From the NCBI RefSeq assembly GCF_034120055.1, contig NZ_CP139368.1, forward strand, positions 3,410,001 to 3,474,000: a DNA stretch of 64,000 nucleotides, in the 5' to 3' direction. Source of the DNA: Microbacterium rhizosphaerae (GTDB taxonomy: Bacteria; Actinomycetota; Actinomycetes; Actinomycetales; Microbacteriaceae). Below the pieces are notes generated by a model that made no database searches, was not told where the DNA came from, and saw only the letters and a list, made by a program, of their open reading frames with translations. Both the position numbers and the translations under genes were made by a program. Positions 25,897 through 34,495 of this stretch are shown piece by piece. Within the stretch, counting starts at the first letter, position 1. Each line of letters starts with the position of its first letter.

Positions 25897-28889
25897 CCCT
25901 CAGACCCGCGCCGTTGCGCGCGGCGGCGATCCTGGCCGCCGTGTTCATCGGGGCGCGGGTGGTCTACCGCATCCTGTTCGACGGGACGGATGCCGGCGGC
26001 CCGGTGCTCATGCCGCTGCCGGCGATGCGGCTGCCCGAGCCGTTCGCGCACGTCGTTCTGCTCGGTCCCGTCACGGCGGGCGGGCTCGGGGATGCGGTCG
26101 CCTCGGCGATCCCCATCGCGGCGCTGATCCTCGCGTTCGGCGTGCTGAACGCGCTGGTGGACGTATCCCGCGGCTTCGCGGTGCTCGCGCGGCGCGGACC
26201 TTTGCGCGCGGTCGCGCGAATGCTCGCGATCGCATGGGCGACGCTGCCGGCGCTGGCCGACGCGGTGCGCTCCGTGCGATTCGCCTTCCGGGTGCGCGGT
26301 GAGCGCTTCGGAGCGCGTGCCCTCGTGCCGATCCTGGAGCGGACACTCGAGCGCGCGTCATCCGTGGCCGCCGCGCTGGAGCTGCGGGGCTTCGGTGCGA
26401 CCCCGCGGGTGACATCGCTCGCCGCGGACTGCGTCCGGCCCGTCGTCATCCGCGACGCCGCCTTCGCCTACGCGGCTGCGCGCCCGAGCGGGTCGAGCCG
26501 TCACGATCCGCCCGATGCGGCCGCAGACCGTGACGGGCGAGCAGATCACCCCACACCGCCGGGCCTGCGGATTGGCGAGTTCGCGCCGCCGGTGGGCTCC
26601 CTCACGGTCGTGACGGGAGAGACCGGTGCGGGCAAGTCCACGCTGTTGCGAGGGCTCGCCGGGCTGCTCTCCCACGTCGACGGCGGCTCGATCGACGGCC
26701 TCGTCCGGATCGCCGGTTTCGACCGGGTCTGCCTGCCGCCGCGCGACACCTCCCGGTTCGTGGGGGTCGTGCTGCAGAATCCGCGGGAGGCGTTCGCGAC
26801 CGAGCGCGTGCGCGACGAGATCGGTCTCGCCCTGGAACTGCGCGGCGTCGCGTCTGTCATCGTGTCCGCGCGGATCGCCGAGGTCGCCGAGCACGTCGGA
26901 GTCGTGCATCTGCTCGACCGGCCCGTTCGCACGCTGTCGGCCGGCGAGGCGACCCTGGTGGCGATCGCCGCCGCCGTGGTCGAGCGGCCCATCGTGCTGC
27001 TCGTGGACGAGCCTCTGGCGGACCTCGACGTCGAGGCTCGCACGCGGGTCATCGCCGTGCTGGACGCGCTCGCGCACACGGCCGGGGTGTGCGTCGTCGT
27101 GGCCGAGCACCGTGCCGCGGCGTTCCTGCCGGCTGCGGATGCGTGGTGGGCCATCGAGGACGGCGCACTCGTGCCGGGCTCGGCCCCGGTTCGGGTCGCT
27201 GCGCGCGTGTCGGGGCCGCGCCCGGTGAGCGGTTCCCGGCGGGTGCTGGACGTCGCTGACCTCGCGGTCGAACGGGATCGGTCCGTACTCGTCCGCGCGG
27301 CGTCGCTCGCTCTGGACTCCGGCGAGATCGTCGCTCTGGTCGGCCCGAACGGGGCGGGCAAGTCCACGCTCCTCGCCGCTCTCGCCCTCCCCGCCACGGG
27401 GATGCCGGTCGTGGCCGCCGGTCGCGTCGCGCTCGTGCCGGATGCATCAGACGACCTGTTCACGCGCGACACCGTGGGCGCGGAACTCGACGCGGCCGAC
27501 CGCCGCGCGCGCGCCGTGCGCGGAACCTCTGCGGCCCGCCTCGCACGCCTGCTCGGCGGTGAGCGTGTCGATCCGCGGCGGCATCCCCGCGATCTGTCCG
27601 CAGGCCAACGTCGCTGCCTCGCGATCACGGTGCAATCGGCGGGCGATCCGCAGGTGCTGCTGATCGACGAGCCCACGCGGGGGCTGGATGCGTCTGCCCG
27701 CGGGCTCGTCGCCCATGCACTGCGAGAGGCGGCGGATGCGGGGACCGCCGTGCTCTTCGCGACGCACGACGCGGACTTCGCTGCCGCGCTGGGCGCGCGC
27801 ATCCTGCCGATGCACAGTGGTGTGGTGCCGGCTGCTCGCGCACCCGAAACGCCACCCGGACAACCCCGTTTCGACTCGCTCCGCTCGCTCAACGACCCGC
27901 AAGACGTCTCCCCCGGACAACCCCGTTTCGACTCGCTCCGCTCGCTCAACGACCCGCAAGACGCCCCCCACCCGGTCGTTGAGCGAGGGAGCGCCAGCGA
28001 CCGAGACGAAACGCCACCCGGACAACCCCGTTTCGACTCGCTCCGCTCGCGCAACGACCGGCCGGGCTCGGGGAGCGCACGACCCCGGTCGCCGCGGCAC
28101 TGGCTGCCGCTCGTCGCGTCGGCGGCGGCGAACCTCGTCGCGCTCGCGGCATTCTGCTGGCCGTTCGTCGCGGACGCGCTGCCGACCGAGGCCGCGGCCG
28201 CTGTGCCCTTCGCCGCTCTCGCCCTGGCACCGCTGGCGGCGATCGCGGTCGCCGCATCCCTCGACGGGACCGTCCGCTCCGCGCACACGATCGCGCTGCT
28301 CGGCGTCCTGGCCGCGGTCGGCGCCGCTGTCCGCATCGCGAGCAGCGGAGTCGGCGGGGTCGAGGCCGTATTCATCCTGCTGATCCTCGCCGGGCGCGCT
28401 TTCGGAGCCCGGTTCGGCCTGCTGCTCGGCGTCGCGACCATCGCGATCTCGAGTGTCATGTGGGGCGGCATCGGCCCGTGGACGCCCTTCCAGATGTTCG
28501 CGTGCGCCTGGGTCGGGGCGGGTGCGGGCATCCTGCCTCGCCGGGTGCGCGGCTGGGCGGAGATCTGGATGCTGTGCGCCTACGGCGTCCTCGCCTCCTA
28601 CCTGTTCGGTCTCCTCCTGAACCTCTGGTTCTGGCCGTTCGCGGTCGGCGCCGGCACCGGCATCTCATACGTCCCGGGCGCTCCGATCGGCCAGAACCTC
28701 GCGAGCTTCCTCGTGTACTCGCTCATCACCTCGACGCTGAGCTGGGACACGCTCCGCGCGATCACGACCGTCGTCGGGGTCGTCGTCATCGGTCGCGCCG
28801 TGCTCGCGTCCCTCCGGCGGGCGAAGCCCATCGCGTCGCCCGCGCCTGCGCGCGCGGCGAAGGCCGAAGCCTTCTCACGGGCCCGCTGA
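25893..28889 (+). CDS. single-chain ECF importer: EcfT-EcfA-EcfA-EcfS fusion
   Basis: One 998-residue frame carries every part of an energy-coupling-factor vitamin importer. Residues 1-190 form an EcfT-like membrane domain with the coupling motif AALELRGFG. Residues 224-430 are ATPase 1, with Walker A GETGAGKST (242-250), signature LSAGE and Walker B IVLLVDEPLADLD. Residues 450-645 are ATPase 2, with Walker A GPNGAGKST (484-492), signature LSAGQ and Walker B VLLIDEPTRGLD. Residues 735-975 are an S-component-like membrane domain containing AGRAFGARFG and GGIGPWTPFQM. The linker 653-724 is encoded by dispersed repeats. These parts are normally separate proteins. The B12-dependent metH nearby and the lipoprotein suggest cobalamin as substrate, which is inference. 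The ATG is set by the 4-nt overlap with the lipoprotein gene. Confidence 0.88.
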   Translation: MTLRPAPLRAAAILAAVFIGARVVYRILFDGTDAGGPVLMPLPAMRLPEPFAHVVLLGPVTAGGLGDAVASAIPIAALILAFGVLNALVDVSRGFAVLARRGPLRAVARMLAIAWATLPALADAVRSVRFAFRVRGERFGARALVPILERTLERASSVAAALELRGFGATPRVTSLAADCVRPVVIRDAAFAYAAARPSGSSRHDPPDAAADRDGRADHPTPPGLRIGEFAPPVGSLTVVTGETGAGKSTLLRGLAGLLSHVDGGSIDGLVRIAGFDRVCLPPRDTSRFVGVVLQNPREAFATERVRDEIGLALELRGVASVIVSARIAEVAEHVGVVHLLDRPVRTLSAGEATLVAIAAAVVERPIVLLVDEPLADLDVEARTRVIAVLDALAHTAGVCVVVAEHRAAAFLPAADAWWAIEDGALVPGSAPVRVAARVSGPRPVSGSRRVLDVADLAVERDRSVLVRAASLALDSGEIVALVGPNGAGKSTLLAALALPATGMPVVAAGRVALVPDASDDLFTRDTVGAELDAADRRARAVRGTSAARLARLLGGERVDPRRHPRDLSAGQRRCLAITVQSAGDPQVLLIDEPTRGLDASARGLVAHALREAADAGTAVLFATHDADFAAALGARILPMHSGVVPAARAPETPPGQPRFDSLRSLNDPQDVSPGQPRFDSLRSLNDPQDAPHPVVERGSASDRDETPPGQPRFDSLRSRNDRPGSGSARPRSPRHWLPLVASAAANLVALAAFCWPFVADALPTEAAAAVPFAALALAPLAAIAVAASLDGTVRSAHTIALLGVLAAVGAAVRIASSGVGGVEAVFILLILAGRAFGARFGLLLGVATIAISSVMWGGIGPWTPFQMFACAWVGAGAGILPRRVRGWAEIWMLCAYGVLASYLFGLLLNLWFWPFAVGAGTGISYVPGAPIGQNLASFLVYSLITSTLSWDTLRAITTVVGVVVIGRAVLASLRRAKPIASPAPARAAKAEAFSRAR
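27852..28070 (+). repeat. dispersed repeat family A inside the ECF gene (3 direct, 1 inverted)
   Basis: Direct copies containing CCCCGTTTCGACTCGCT and GCTCGCTCAACGACCCGC start near 27852, 27909 and 28014. The first two are 57 nt (19 codons) apart. Between copies 2 and 3 an inverted copy begins GGTCGTTGAGCGAG (27974). All are multiples of three, so the frame stays open and reads PPGQPRFDSLRSLNDPQD-type peptides. The same unit is intergenic at 6185. Confidence 0.9.
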
Positions 28890-28911
28890 AACCCCGCGCA
28901 CAGGAGATGCC

Positions 28912-29601
28912 TCAGGCGACGCGGGCACGGGCCGCGGCGGCGAACCGGCCGCGCTGCGAGCGCGGGAAGCGCTCGATCATCGCGGTGAGCTCGGCTGCAT
29001 CCACGTCGGCACCGAAGGGCTCCGTGCTGGGCTCGAGACGCATCCCGTCGGCGAGGCGACCGGCGATCACGGGATCGAAGCCGAACGCGTCGACGAGCCG
29101 GGCGACGGCCGCCACGTCATCCGGATCATCGCCGGCGATCGCGATCGCCTTGCGGCCCTCCGCGCCCGCGGGCCGAGCCTCCTCCTCGAGGTCGCGGTAG
29201 CCCATGTGGTTGAACCCCTTCACGACCCGCGCGCCCTCGAGGAACGCCTGGACGGTCTCGCTCGTCGAGGTCAGGGGGTCCTCGAAGTCGGGACGGTAGC
29301 CGTCGACATCCCACCAGTAGTTCATGGCGTCGATGACGAGCTTGCCGCGCAGCGGCTCGACCGGGATCGTCCGGTGCTTGCCGAGGGGCAGCGCGAGGAT
29401 GACGACGCCCGCGCGGGTCGCCGCATCCAGCGCCGTCGTCGCCTCCGCGCCCGGAGCGAGCACCTCGACCGCCTGGGCGATGCGCGTGGAATCCCCGGAC
29501 CCGGCCACCAGCACGCGACGACCGGATGCGACGGCGAGCCGGGCCAGCACCAGCCCGACCTTGCCGGCGCCGAGGATGCCGATCGTCTGCGGGTCTTCCA
29601 C
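28912..29601 (-). CDS. NADP-binding protein, NADPH:F420 reductase-like
   Basis: A 229-residue Rossmann-fold protein. [22 protein letters not shown] (near residue 6) is the dinucleotide-binding motif, and VLVAGSGD carries the position that usually contacts the NADP phosphate. [14 protein letters not shown] and [17 protein letters not shown] match the F420-dependent NADP reductase/oxidoreductase group. An LLM-type, potentially F420-dependent enzyme is encoded on the other side of metH. The start GTG follows TAGGCT with a 7-nt spacer. Its role could equally be a general NADP oxidoreductase. Confidence 0.8.
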   Translation of the reverse strand: MEDPQTIGILGAGKVGLVLARLAVASGRRVLVAGSGDSTRIAQAVEVLAPGAEATTALDAATRAGVVILALPLGKHRTIPVEPLRGKLVIDAMNYWWDVDGYRPDFEDPLTSTSETVQAFLEGARVVKGFNHMGYRDLEEEARPAGAEGRKAIAIAGDDPDDVAAVARLVDAFGFDPVIAGRLADGMRLEPSTEPFGADVDAAELTAMIERFPRSQRGRFAAAARARVA

Positions 29602-29649
29602 GGATTCCAGCCTATGCAGGTGCCGCTCGGACCGGGCGGATCAGGAGGC

Positions 29650-32600
29650 TCAGACAGAGAAGTACTTCGCCTCGGGGTGGTGGAAGACGAAGGCGTCGGT
29701 CGACTGCTCGGGATGCAGCTGCAGCTCCTCGCTGAGCTCGACGCCCATGCGCTCGGGACGAAGGAGCTCGACGACCTTGCGGCGATCCTCCATCTCGGGG
29801 CACGCGGGGTAGCCGAGCGAGAAGCGCGCGCCGCGGTACTCGAGCTTGAACAGCCCGGCCTTCTCGACCGGCTCCTCGGCGGCGAAGCCGAGTTCCGAAC
29901 GGATGCGGGAGTGCCAGAACTCGGCGAGCGCCTCGGTCAGCTGCATCACGAGCCCGTTGAGCTCGTAGTAGTCGCGGTAGCGATCCTCGGCGAAGAGCTT
30001 CGCGGTCACCTCGTCGATCTTCGCGCCCGCCGTGACGAGCTGCACGGGCAGCACGTCGACCTGCCCGGATTCGCGGGAGTGCACGAAGTCTGCGAGGCAC
30101 AGGTGCCGGTCGCGCCGCTGGCGCGGGAACGAGAAGCGCAGCCGGTCGGTCCCGATCCCGCCGGTGTCGACCCCGGCCCCTGAGCCTGTCGAAGGGCCTG
30201 AGCCTGTCGAAGGGGTTGAACCTCCGTCGGGGGCGAGCAGCCCGGCTGTGCCCAGCACGCCCGTCGGGTCGTCGGCGTGGTGGAGCACCACGACGTCGTC
30301 GCCCTCGGAGACCACCGGGAAGTACCCGTACGCGACGGAGGCGTCCAGCATCCCTTCCGAGAGGATGCGGTCGAGCCAGTACCGCAGTCGCGGCCGGCCC
30401 TCGCGCTCGACGAGCTGCTCGTACGTGAGACCGTCGTCGCCGCGGCCGGGCTTCAGACCCCACTGCCCCATGAACGTCGCGCGCTCGTCGAGGAAGGCCG
30501 CGAAGTCGGCGAGCGCGAGGCCGCGGACGATCCGCGTGCCCCAGAACGGCGGCGTGGGCACGACGTTGTCGGCCGCGACGTCGGAGCGGGCCGGCATCGC
30601 CTCGGGCTCGGTGAGCGTCAGCGTCGATCCGGCGCGGTGGATGCGCTTCTTCAGGGGCGGCAGGCCGACGCCATCGGGATCCTCGCCGCGCGCGATGCGC
30701 ACGAGCGGTTCCATGAGGGCGAGGCCCTCGAAGGCATCCTTCGCGTAGCGCACCTGGCCGTCGAAGAGCCCGGCGAGGTCGTCCTCCACGTAGGCTCGGG
30801 TGAGCGCGGCGCCGCCGAGGATGACGGGCCAGCGCTTCGCGACACCCCGAGCCTGAAGCTCGAGGAGGTTCTCCTTCATCACGACCGTCGATTTCACGAG
30901 CAGGCCCGACATGCCGATGACATCGGCGTCGTGCTCCTCGGCGGCGGCGATGATGTCCGCGATGGGCTGCTTGATGCCGAGGTTGATGACGTCGTAGCCG
31001 TTGTTCGTGAGGATGATGTCGACGAGGTTCTTGCCGATGTCGTGCACGTCGCCGCGCACCGTCGCGAGCACGATGCGGCCCTTGCCCGAGGCATCCGCCT
31101 TCTCCATGTGCGGCTCGAGCAGGGCCACGGCGGTCTTCATGACCTCCGCCGACTGCAGCACGAACGGCAGCTGCATCTCGCCGGCGCCGAAGCGCTCGCC
31201 GACGACCTTCATGCCCTCGAGCAGGTGGTCGTTGATGATGGCGAGGGGCGCCATGCCCTCGGCACGCGCGAGGTCGAGGTCGGCTTCGAGCCCCTTGCCC
31301 TCGCCGTCGATGATCCGGCGCTCCAGGCGCTCGCCGACGGGGAGCGCGGCGAGCTCCGCGGCGCGCTGGTCGCGCAGCGCCGCGGTGTCGACGCCGGCGA
31401 ACAGATCGAGCATCCGGGCGAGCGGATCGTATGTGACGTTGCCGTCGGCGTCGTACTCGCGGCGGTCCCAGACGAGGTCGAGCGCCACCTGGCGCTGCTC
31501 GTCGGGGAGGGAGGCGAGCGGCACGATCTTGGCGGCGTCGATGATGCCGCTCGACAGGCCCGCCTCCGCCGCCTCGTGCAGGAACACGGAGTTCAGCACG
31601 ACGCGGGCGGCGGGGTTCAGGCCGAACGACACGTTCGAGACGCCGAGGGTCGTGTGGATGCCGGGATACTTCCGCGTGATCTCGCGGATCGCCTCGATCG
31701 TCTCGATGGCGTCGCGGCGGGTCTCCTCCTGGCCCGTGGCGATCGGGAACGTCAGGCAGTCGACGATGATGTCCTCGACCCGCATCCCCCACTCCCCGAC
31801 GAGGGAGTCGATCAAGCGACTCGCGATGCGAGTCTTGTCGGCGGTCGTGCGGGCCTGGCCGTGCTCGTCGATCGTGAGGGCGACCACCGCGGTGCCGTGC
31901 TCCTTGACGAGCGGCATGATGCGGCCGAAGCGGCTGTCCGGGCCGTCGCCGTCCTCGTAGTTCACCGAGTTGACGACGGGGCGGCCGCCGATCAGCTCGA
32001 GGCCGGCCTGCACGACCGGCGGCTCGGTCGAGTCGATCACGAGCGGCAGCGTGGATGCCGAGGCGAACCGGGAGACGACCTCTCGGATGTCGGCGACGCC
32101 GTCGCGTCCGACGTAGTCCACGCAGACGTCCAGGAGGTGGGCGCCGACGCGGATCTGCTCGCGCGCGATCTCGACGCAGTCGTCCCAGCGCTCCTCGAGC
32201 ATCGCCTGGCGGAAGGCCTTCGACCCGTTCGCATTGGTGCGTTCGCCGATGGCGAGGTACGACGCATCCTGGTCGAACGACACGTGCTGGTAGAGGGATG
32301 CGACGCCCGCATCGATCTCGATCACCCGCGCCGCCGCCCCGGTCCCCGAACCCGCCCCGGTCCGCGATCCCGCCCCGGTCCCCGAGCCCGCCCCGGTCCC
32401 CGAACCCGCCCCGGTCCCCGAGGCCGCCCCGGTCCCCGAGCTTGTCGAGGGGTCGGACAGACGCCGATCGGATGTGCCGCCCCTCGACAGGCTCGGGGAC
32501 CGATCAAGGCTCGGGGACCGATCAGGGGCGAGACGGTCGACGACGGCGGCGAGGTGCTCGGGCGTCGTGCCGCAGCATCCGCCGATGAGGCCCAGCCCGA

Positions 32601-33498
32601 ACTCGCGCACGAACTGCTCGTGCGCGGTGGCGAGCTCCGCCGGTGACAGCGGGTAGTGCGCGCCGTCCGCCGTGAGCACGGGCAGCCCGGCGTTCGGCAT
32701 GCAGGCGATCGGCACCGTCGAGTGCTTCGACAGGTGCCGGAGGTGCTCGCTCATCTCGGTCGGGCCGGTCGCGCAGTTCAGGCCGATCGCGTCGACGCCC
32801 AGCGGCTCGAGGGCGGTCAGCGCCGCGCCGATCTCGGAGCCCATGAGCATGGTGCCGGTGGTCTCGACCGTCACCTCGACGAAGATCGGCAGCCGGATGC
32901 CGCGCGCCACGATCGCCTGCTTGCAGCCGTTGACCGCCGCCTTCGTCTGCAGCAGGTCCTGCGAGGTCTCGACGAGGAACGCGTCCGCTCCCCCGTCGAT
33001 GAGTCCCTCGGCCTGCAGCGCGAACGTCTGCTTCAGGTGGTCGTACGTGGTGTGACCCAGGGAGGGCAGCTTCGTGCCCGGCCCCATCGAGCCGAGGACC
33101 CACCGCATCCGTCCGTCCGCCGCCTCGGCCGCCTCCGCCCGCTCCCGGGCGATGGCCGCGCCGGCAGCGGCGAGCTCGGCGATGCGGTCGTCGATGCCGT
33201 AGTCGGAGAGGTTCGACCAGTTGGCGCCGAACGTGTTGGTCTCCACGGCATCCACCCCGACCGCGTAGTACGCGTCATGGATGCCGCCGACCACGTCCGG
33301 CCGCGTGATGTTGAGGATCTCGTTGCAGCCCTCGAGCCCCTGGAAGTCGCCCTCGACCGACAGGTCGTGGCGCTGGAGCATCGTGCCCATCGCACCGTCG
33401 GCGATGACGACGCGCTCGTGGACGGCATCCAGCAATGCCTGCGAGCGCGCCGGGCGCTCGACGCCGTCGATGTCCAGGGCGAAGCGGGGCTGCGTCAT
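29650..33498 (-). CDS. metH: cobalamin-dependent methionine synthase
   Basis: A 1282-residue four-module enzyme that methylates homocysteine using methyltetrahydrofolate and B12. Residues 1-322 bind homocysteine, with zinc ligands Cys242, Cys308 and Cys309 (NCATGP, GGCCGTTPEH). Residues 395-660 bind methyl-folate (IGERTNANGSKAFR). Residues 700-930 bind cobalamin, with DVHDIG containing the ligand His819, and GMSGLLVKS. Residues 950-1282 form the AdoMet reactivation domain. Two insertions are encoded by dispersed repeats: residues about 325-390 (GTGAGS tandem units) between the first two domains, and about 1092-1113 (PSTGSG units) in the reactivation domain. It starts 5 nt after the LLM gene stop, so the two are co-transcribed. 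Confidence 0.95.
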   Translation of the reverse strand: MTQPRFALDIDGVERPARSQALLDAVHERVVIADGAMGTMLQRHDLSVEGDFQGLEGCNEILNITRPDVVGGIHDAYYAVGVDAVETNTFGANWSNLSDYGIDDRIAELAAAGAAIARERAEAAEAADGRMRWVLGSMGPGTKLPSLGHTTYDHLKQTFALQAEGLIDGGADAFLVETSQDLLQTKAAVNGCKQAIVARGIRLPIFVEVTVETTGTMLMGSEIGAALTALEPLGVDAIGLNCATGPTEMSEHLRHLSKHSTVPIACMPNAGLPVLTADGAHYPLSPAELATAHEQFVREFGLGLIGGCCGTTPEHLAAVVDRLAPDRSPSLDRSPSLSRGGTSDRRLSDPSTSSGTGAASGTGAGSGTGAGSGTGAGSRTGAGSGTGAAARVIEIDAGVASLYQHVSFDQDASYLAIGERTNANGSKAFRQAMLEERWDDCVEIAREQIRVGAHLLDVCVDYVGRDGVADIREVVSRFASASTLPLVIDSTEPPVVQAGLELIGGRPVVNSVNYEDGDGPDSRFGRIMPLVKEHGTAVVALTIDEHGQARTTADKTRIASRLIDSLVGEWGMRVEDIIVDCLTFPIATGQEETRRDAIETIEAIREITRKYPGIHTTLGVSNVSFGLNPAARVVLNSVFLHEAAEAGLSSGIIDAAKIVPLASLPDEQRQVALDLVWDRREYDADGNVTYDPLARMLDLFAGVDTAALRDQRAAELAALPVGERLERRIIDGEGKGLEADLDLARAEGMAPLAIINDHLLEGMKVVGERFGAGEMQLPFVLQSAEVMKTAVALLEPHMEKADASGKGRIVLATVRGDVHDIGKNLVDIILTNNGYDVINLGIKQPIADIIAAAEEHDADVIGMSGLLVKSTVVMKENLLELQARGVAKRWPVILGGAALTRAYVEDDLAGLFDGQVRYAKDAFEGLALMEPLVRIARGEDPDGVGLPPLKKRIHRAGSTLTLTEPEAMPARSDVAADNVVPTPPFWGTRIVRGLALADFAAFLDERATFMGQWGLKPGRGDDGLTYEQLVEREGRPRLRYWLDRILSEGMLDASVAYGYFPVVSEGDDVVVLHHADDPTGVLGTAGLLAPDGGSTPSTGSGPSTGSGAGVDTGGIGTDRLRFSFPRQRRDRHLCLADFVHSRESGQVDVLPVQLVTAGAKIDEVTAKLFAEDRYRDYYELNGLVMQLTEALAEFWHSRIRSELGFAAEEPVEKAGLFKLEYRGARFSLGYPACPEMEDRRKVVELLRPERMGVELSEELQLHPEQSTDAFVFHHPEAKYFSV
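30179..30214. repeat. family B repeat in metH: 18-bp unit, two copies
   Basis: CCTGAGCCTGTCGAAGGG is present twice in tandem inside the AdoMet domain of metH. Eighteen bases equal six codons, read on the minus strand as PSTGSG. The unit resembles the intergenic repeat at 14671-14850. Confidence 0.88.
32328..32530. repeat. family B repeats in metH linker: 18-bp tandem plus hairpin
   Basis: An 18-bp unit beginning CCGGTCCCCGA and ending CCCGCC is repeated about five times (32338-32430), giving GTGAGS peptides. It is followed by GGTCCCCGAGCTTGTCGAGG (from 32431) and, about 30 nt on, by its near-exact inverse CCCCTCGACAGGCTCGGGG (from 32480). Two shorter GGCTCGGGGACCGATC copies then follow. All is in frame in metH. 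Confidence 0.9.
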
Positions 33499-33502
33499 CC
33501 GT

Positions 33503-34285
33503 TCAGCCGTTCTTCGCGTCGCGCCAGTTCACCCAGTGCTGCACCAGGTCGTGATCGTAGTGCGGGCCCGAGATGCCGAGCGTGAACAGGCGGACGCCCG
33601 CATCGTAGAGGGCTCCCGCGGTCTCGACATCGCGACGGGCGAGCTCGTTCGACACGACGAGGTTCGACGTGTCGCGGCCCTCCTTCTCGGCCCACTTCTC
33701 GATGACCGAGACCTTGTGGGCGATCGCATCCGGCTTGACGAAGGAGTGCCAGATGTCGGCGTGCTTCGCGACGAGGCGCAGCGTCTTCTGCTCGCCCGCC
33801 CCGCCGATGAGCACCGGGATGCGCCGCGTCGGCGCCGGGTTCAGCTTCGCCCAGCGCGCTTCGATGCGCTCCAGGCCCGCGGCGAGGTCGTTCAGGCGCG
33901 AGCCGGGCGTGCCGAACTCGTAGCCGTACTCGTCGTAGTCGCGCTCGAACCACCCCGCGCCGGTGCCGAAGATGAACCGGCCTCCGGAGATGTGGTCGAG
34001 CGTACGGGCCATGTCGGCCTGCAGGTCGGGGTTGCGATAGCTGTTGCAGTTGACGAGGGCGCCGAACTCGACCCGCTCGGTCTGCTCGGCCCAGGCGCCC
34101 AGCATCGTCCACGACTCGAAGTGCAGCCCGTCCGGCTCACCCGAGAGCGGGTAGAAGTGGTCCCAGTTGAAGAGGATGTCGACGCCCATGTCCTCCAGGC
34201 GCCGGACGGTGTCGCGGATCTCGGTGTAGGTGGCGTGCTGCGGTTCGATCTGCACGCCGAGGCGCACGGGGGTGTCGAGAAGCAT
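33503..34285 (-). CDS. LLM class (luciferase-like) oxidoreductase, likely F420-dependent
   Basis: A 260-residue TIM-barrel protein of the bacterial luciferase-like family. RLGVQIEPQHATYTEI is the first strand, VDILFNWDHFYPLSG and VEFGALVNCNSYRNPDLQADM the following ones, and FIFGTGAGWFERDYDEYGY is the classic LLM signature. IPVLIGGAGEQKTLRLVAKHAD contacts the cofactor phosphate. Actinobacterial members often use F420. The substrate is unknown. The ATG is preceded by TAGGCT-GGTCGC, so it is probably leaderless. metH follows 5 nt after its stop, placing both in one operon. Confidence 0.88.
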   Translation of the reverse strand: MLLDTPVRLGVQIEPQHATYTEIRDTVRRLEDMGVDILFNWDHFYPLSGEPDGLHFESWTMLGAWAEQTERVEFGALVNCNSYRNPDLQADMARTLDHISGGRFIFGTGAGWFERDYDEYGYEFGTPGSRLNDLAAGLERIEARWAKLNPAPTRRIPVLIGGAGEQKTLRLVAKHADIWHSFVKPDAIAHKVSVIEKWAEKEGRDTSNLVVSNELARRDVETAGALYDAGVRLFTLGISGPHYDHDLVQHWVNWRDAKNG

Positions 34286-34495
34286 GCGACCAGCCTAGAG
34301 GCGCGGGATCCCGCAGGGTCCCGTGTGTCGTGCCGCTCGGTTCACGCGTGCCCGGCGTTCGGGATTCAGTCTCACCGCGGGGGGCGCATCGCGCGCACGC
34401 CCCGTTCACGTGCGGCCGCGGACGCGCGGACTGAATCCCGAACGTCGGGGCGGCGGCGGCCGCCGCGAAGCCGGTGCACGGGGCATCATGGGGTC
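34286..34495. promoter_or_regulatory. divergent region with long 16-bp inverted repeat (LLM-metH / menC)
   Basis: CGTTCGGGATTCAGTC (34356-34371) and GACTGAATCCCGAACG (34429-34444) are perfect inverses. They are separated by 57 bp that themselves contain the pairing segments GGGGCG and CGCCCC. One G-T mismatch further out the stem continues for four more pairs. TAGGCT (minus strand, 34297-34292) serves LLM-metH, and CATCAT (34484-34489) lies 6 nt before menC. Confidence 0.7.

Noticed and set aside
34286..34495. SAM or cobalamin riboswitch controlling LLM-metH
   Set aside because: The minus-strand transcript is predicted to begin at the LLM start codon, leaving no leader. The inverted repeat lies upstream of that start.
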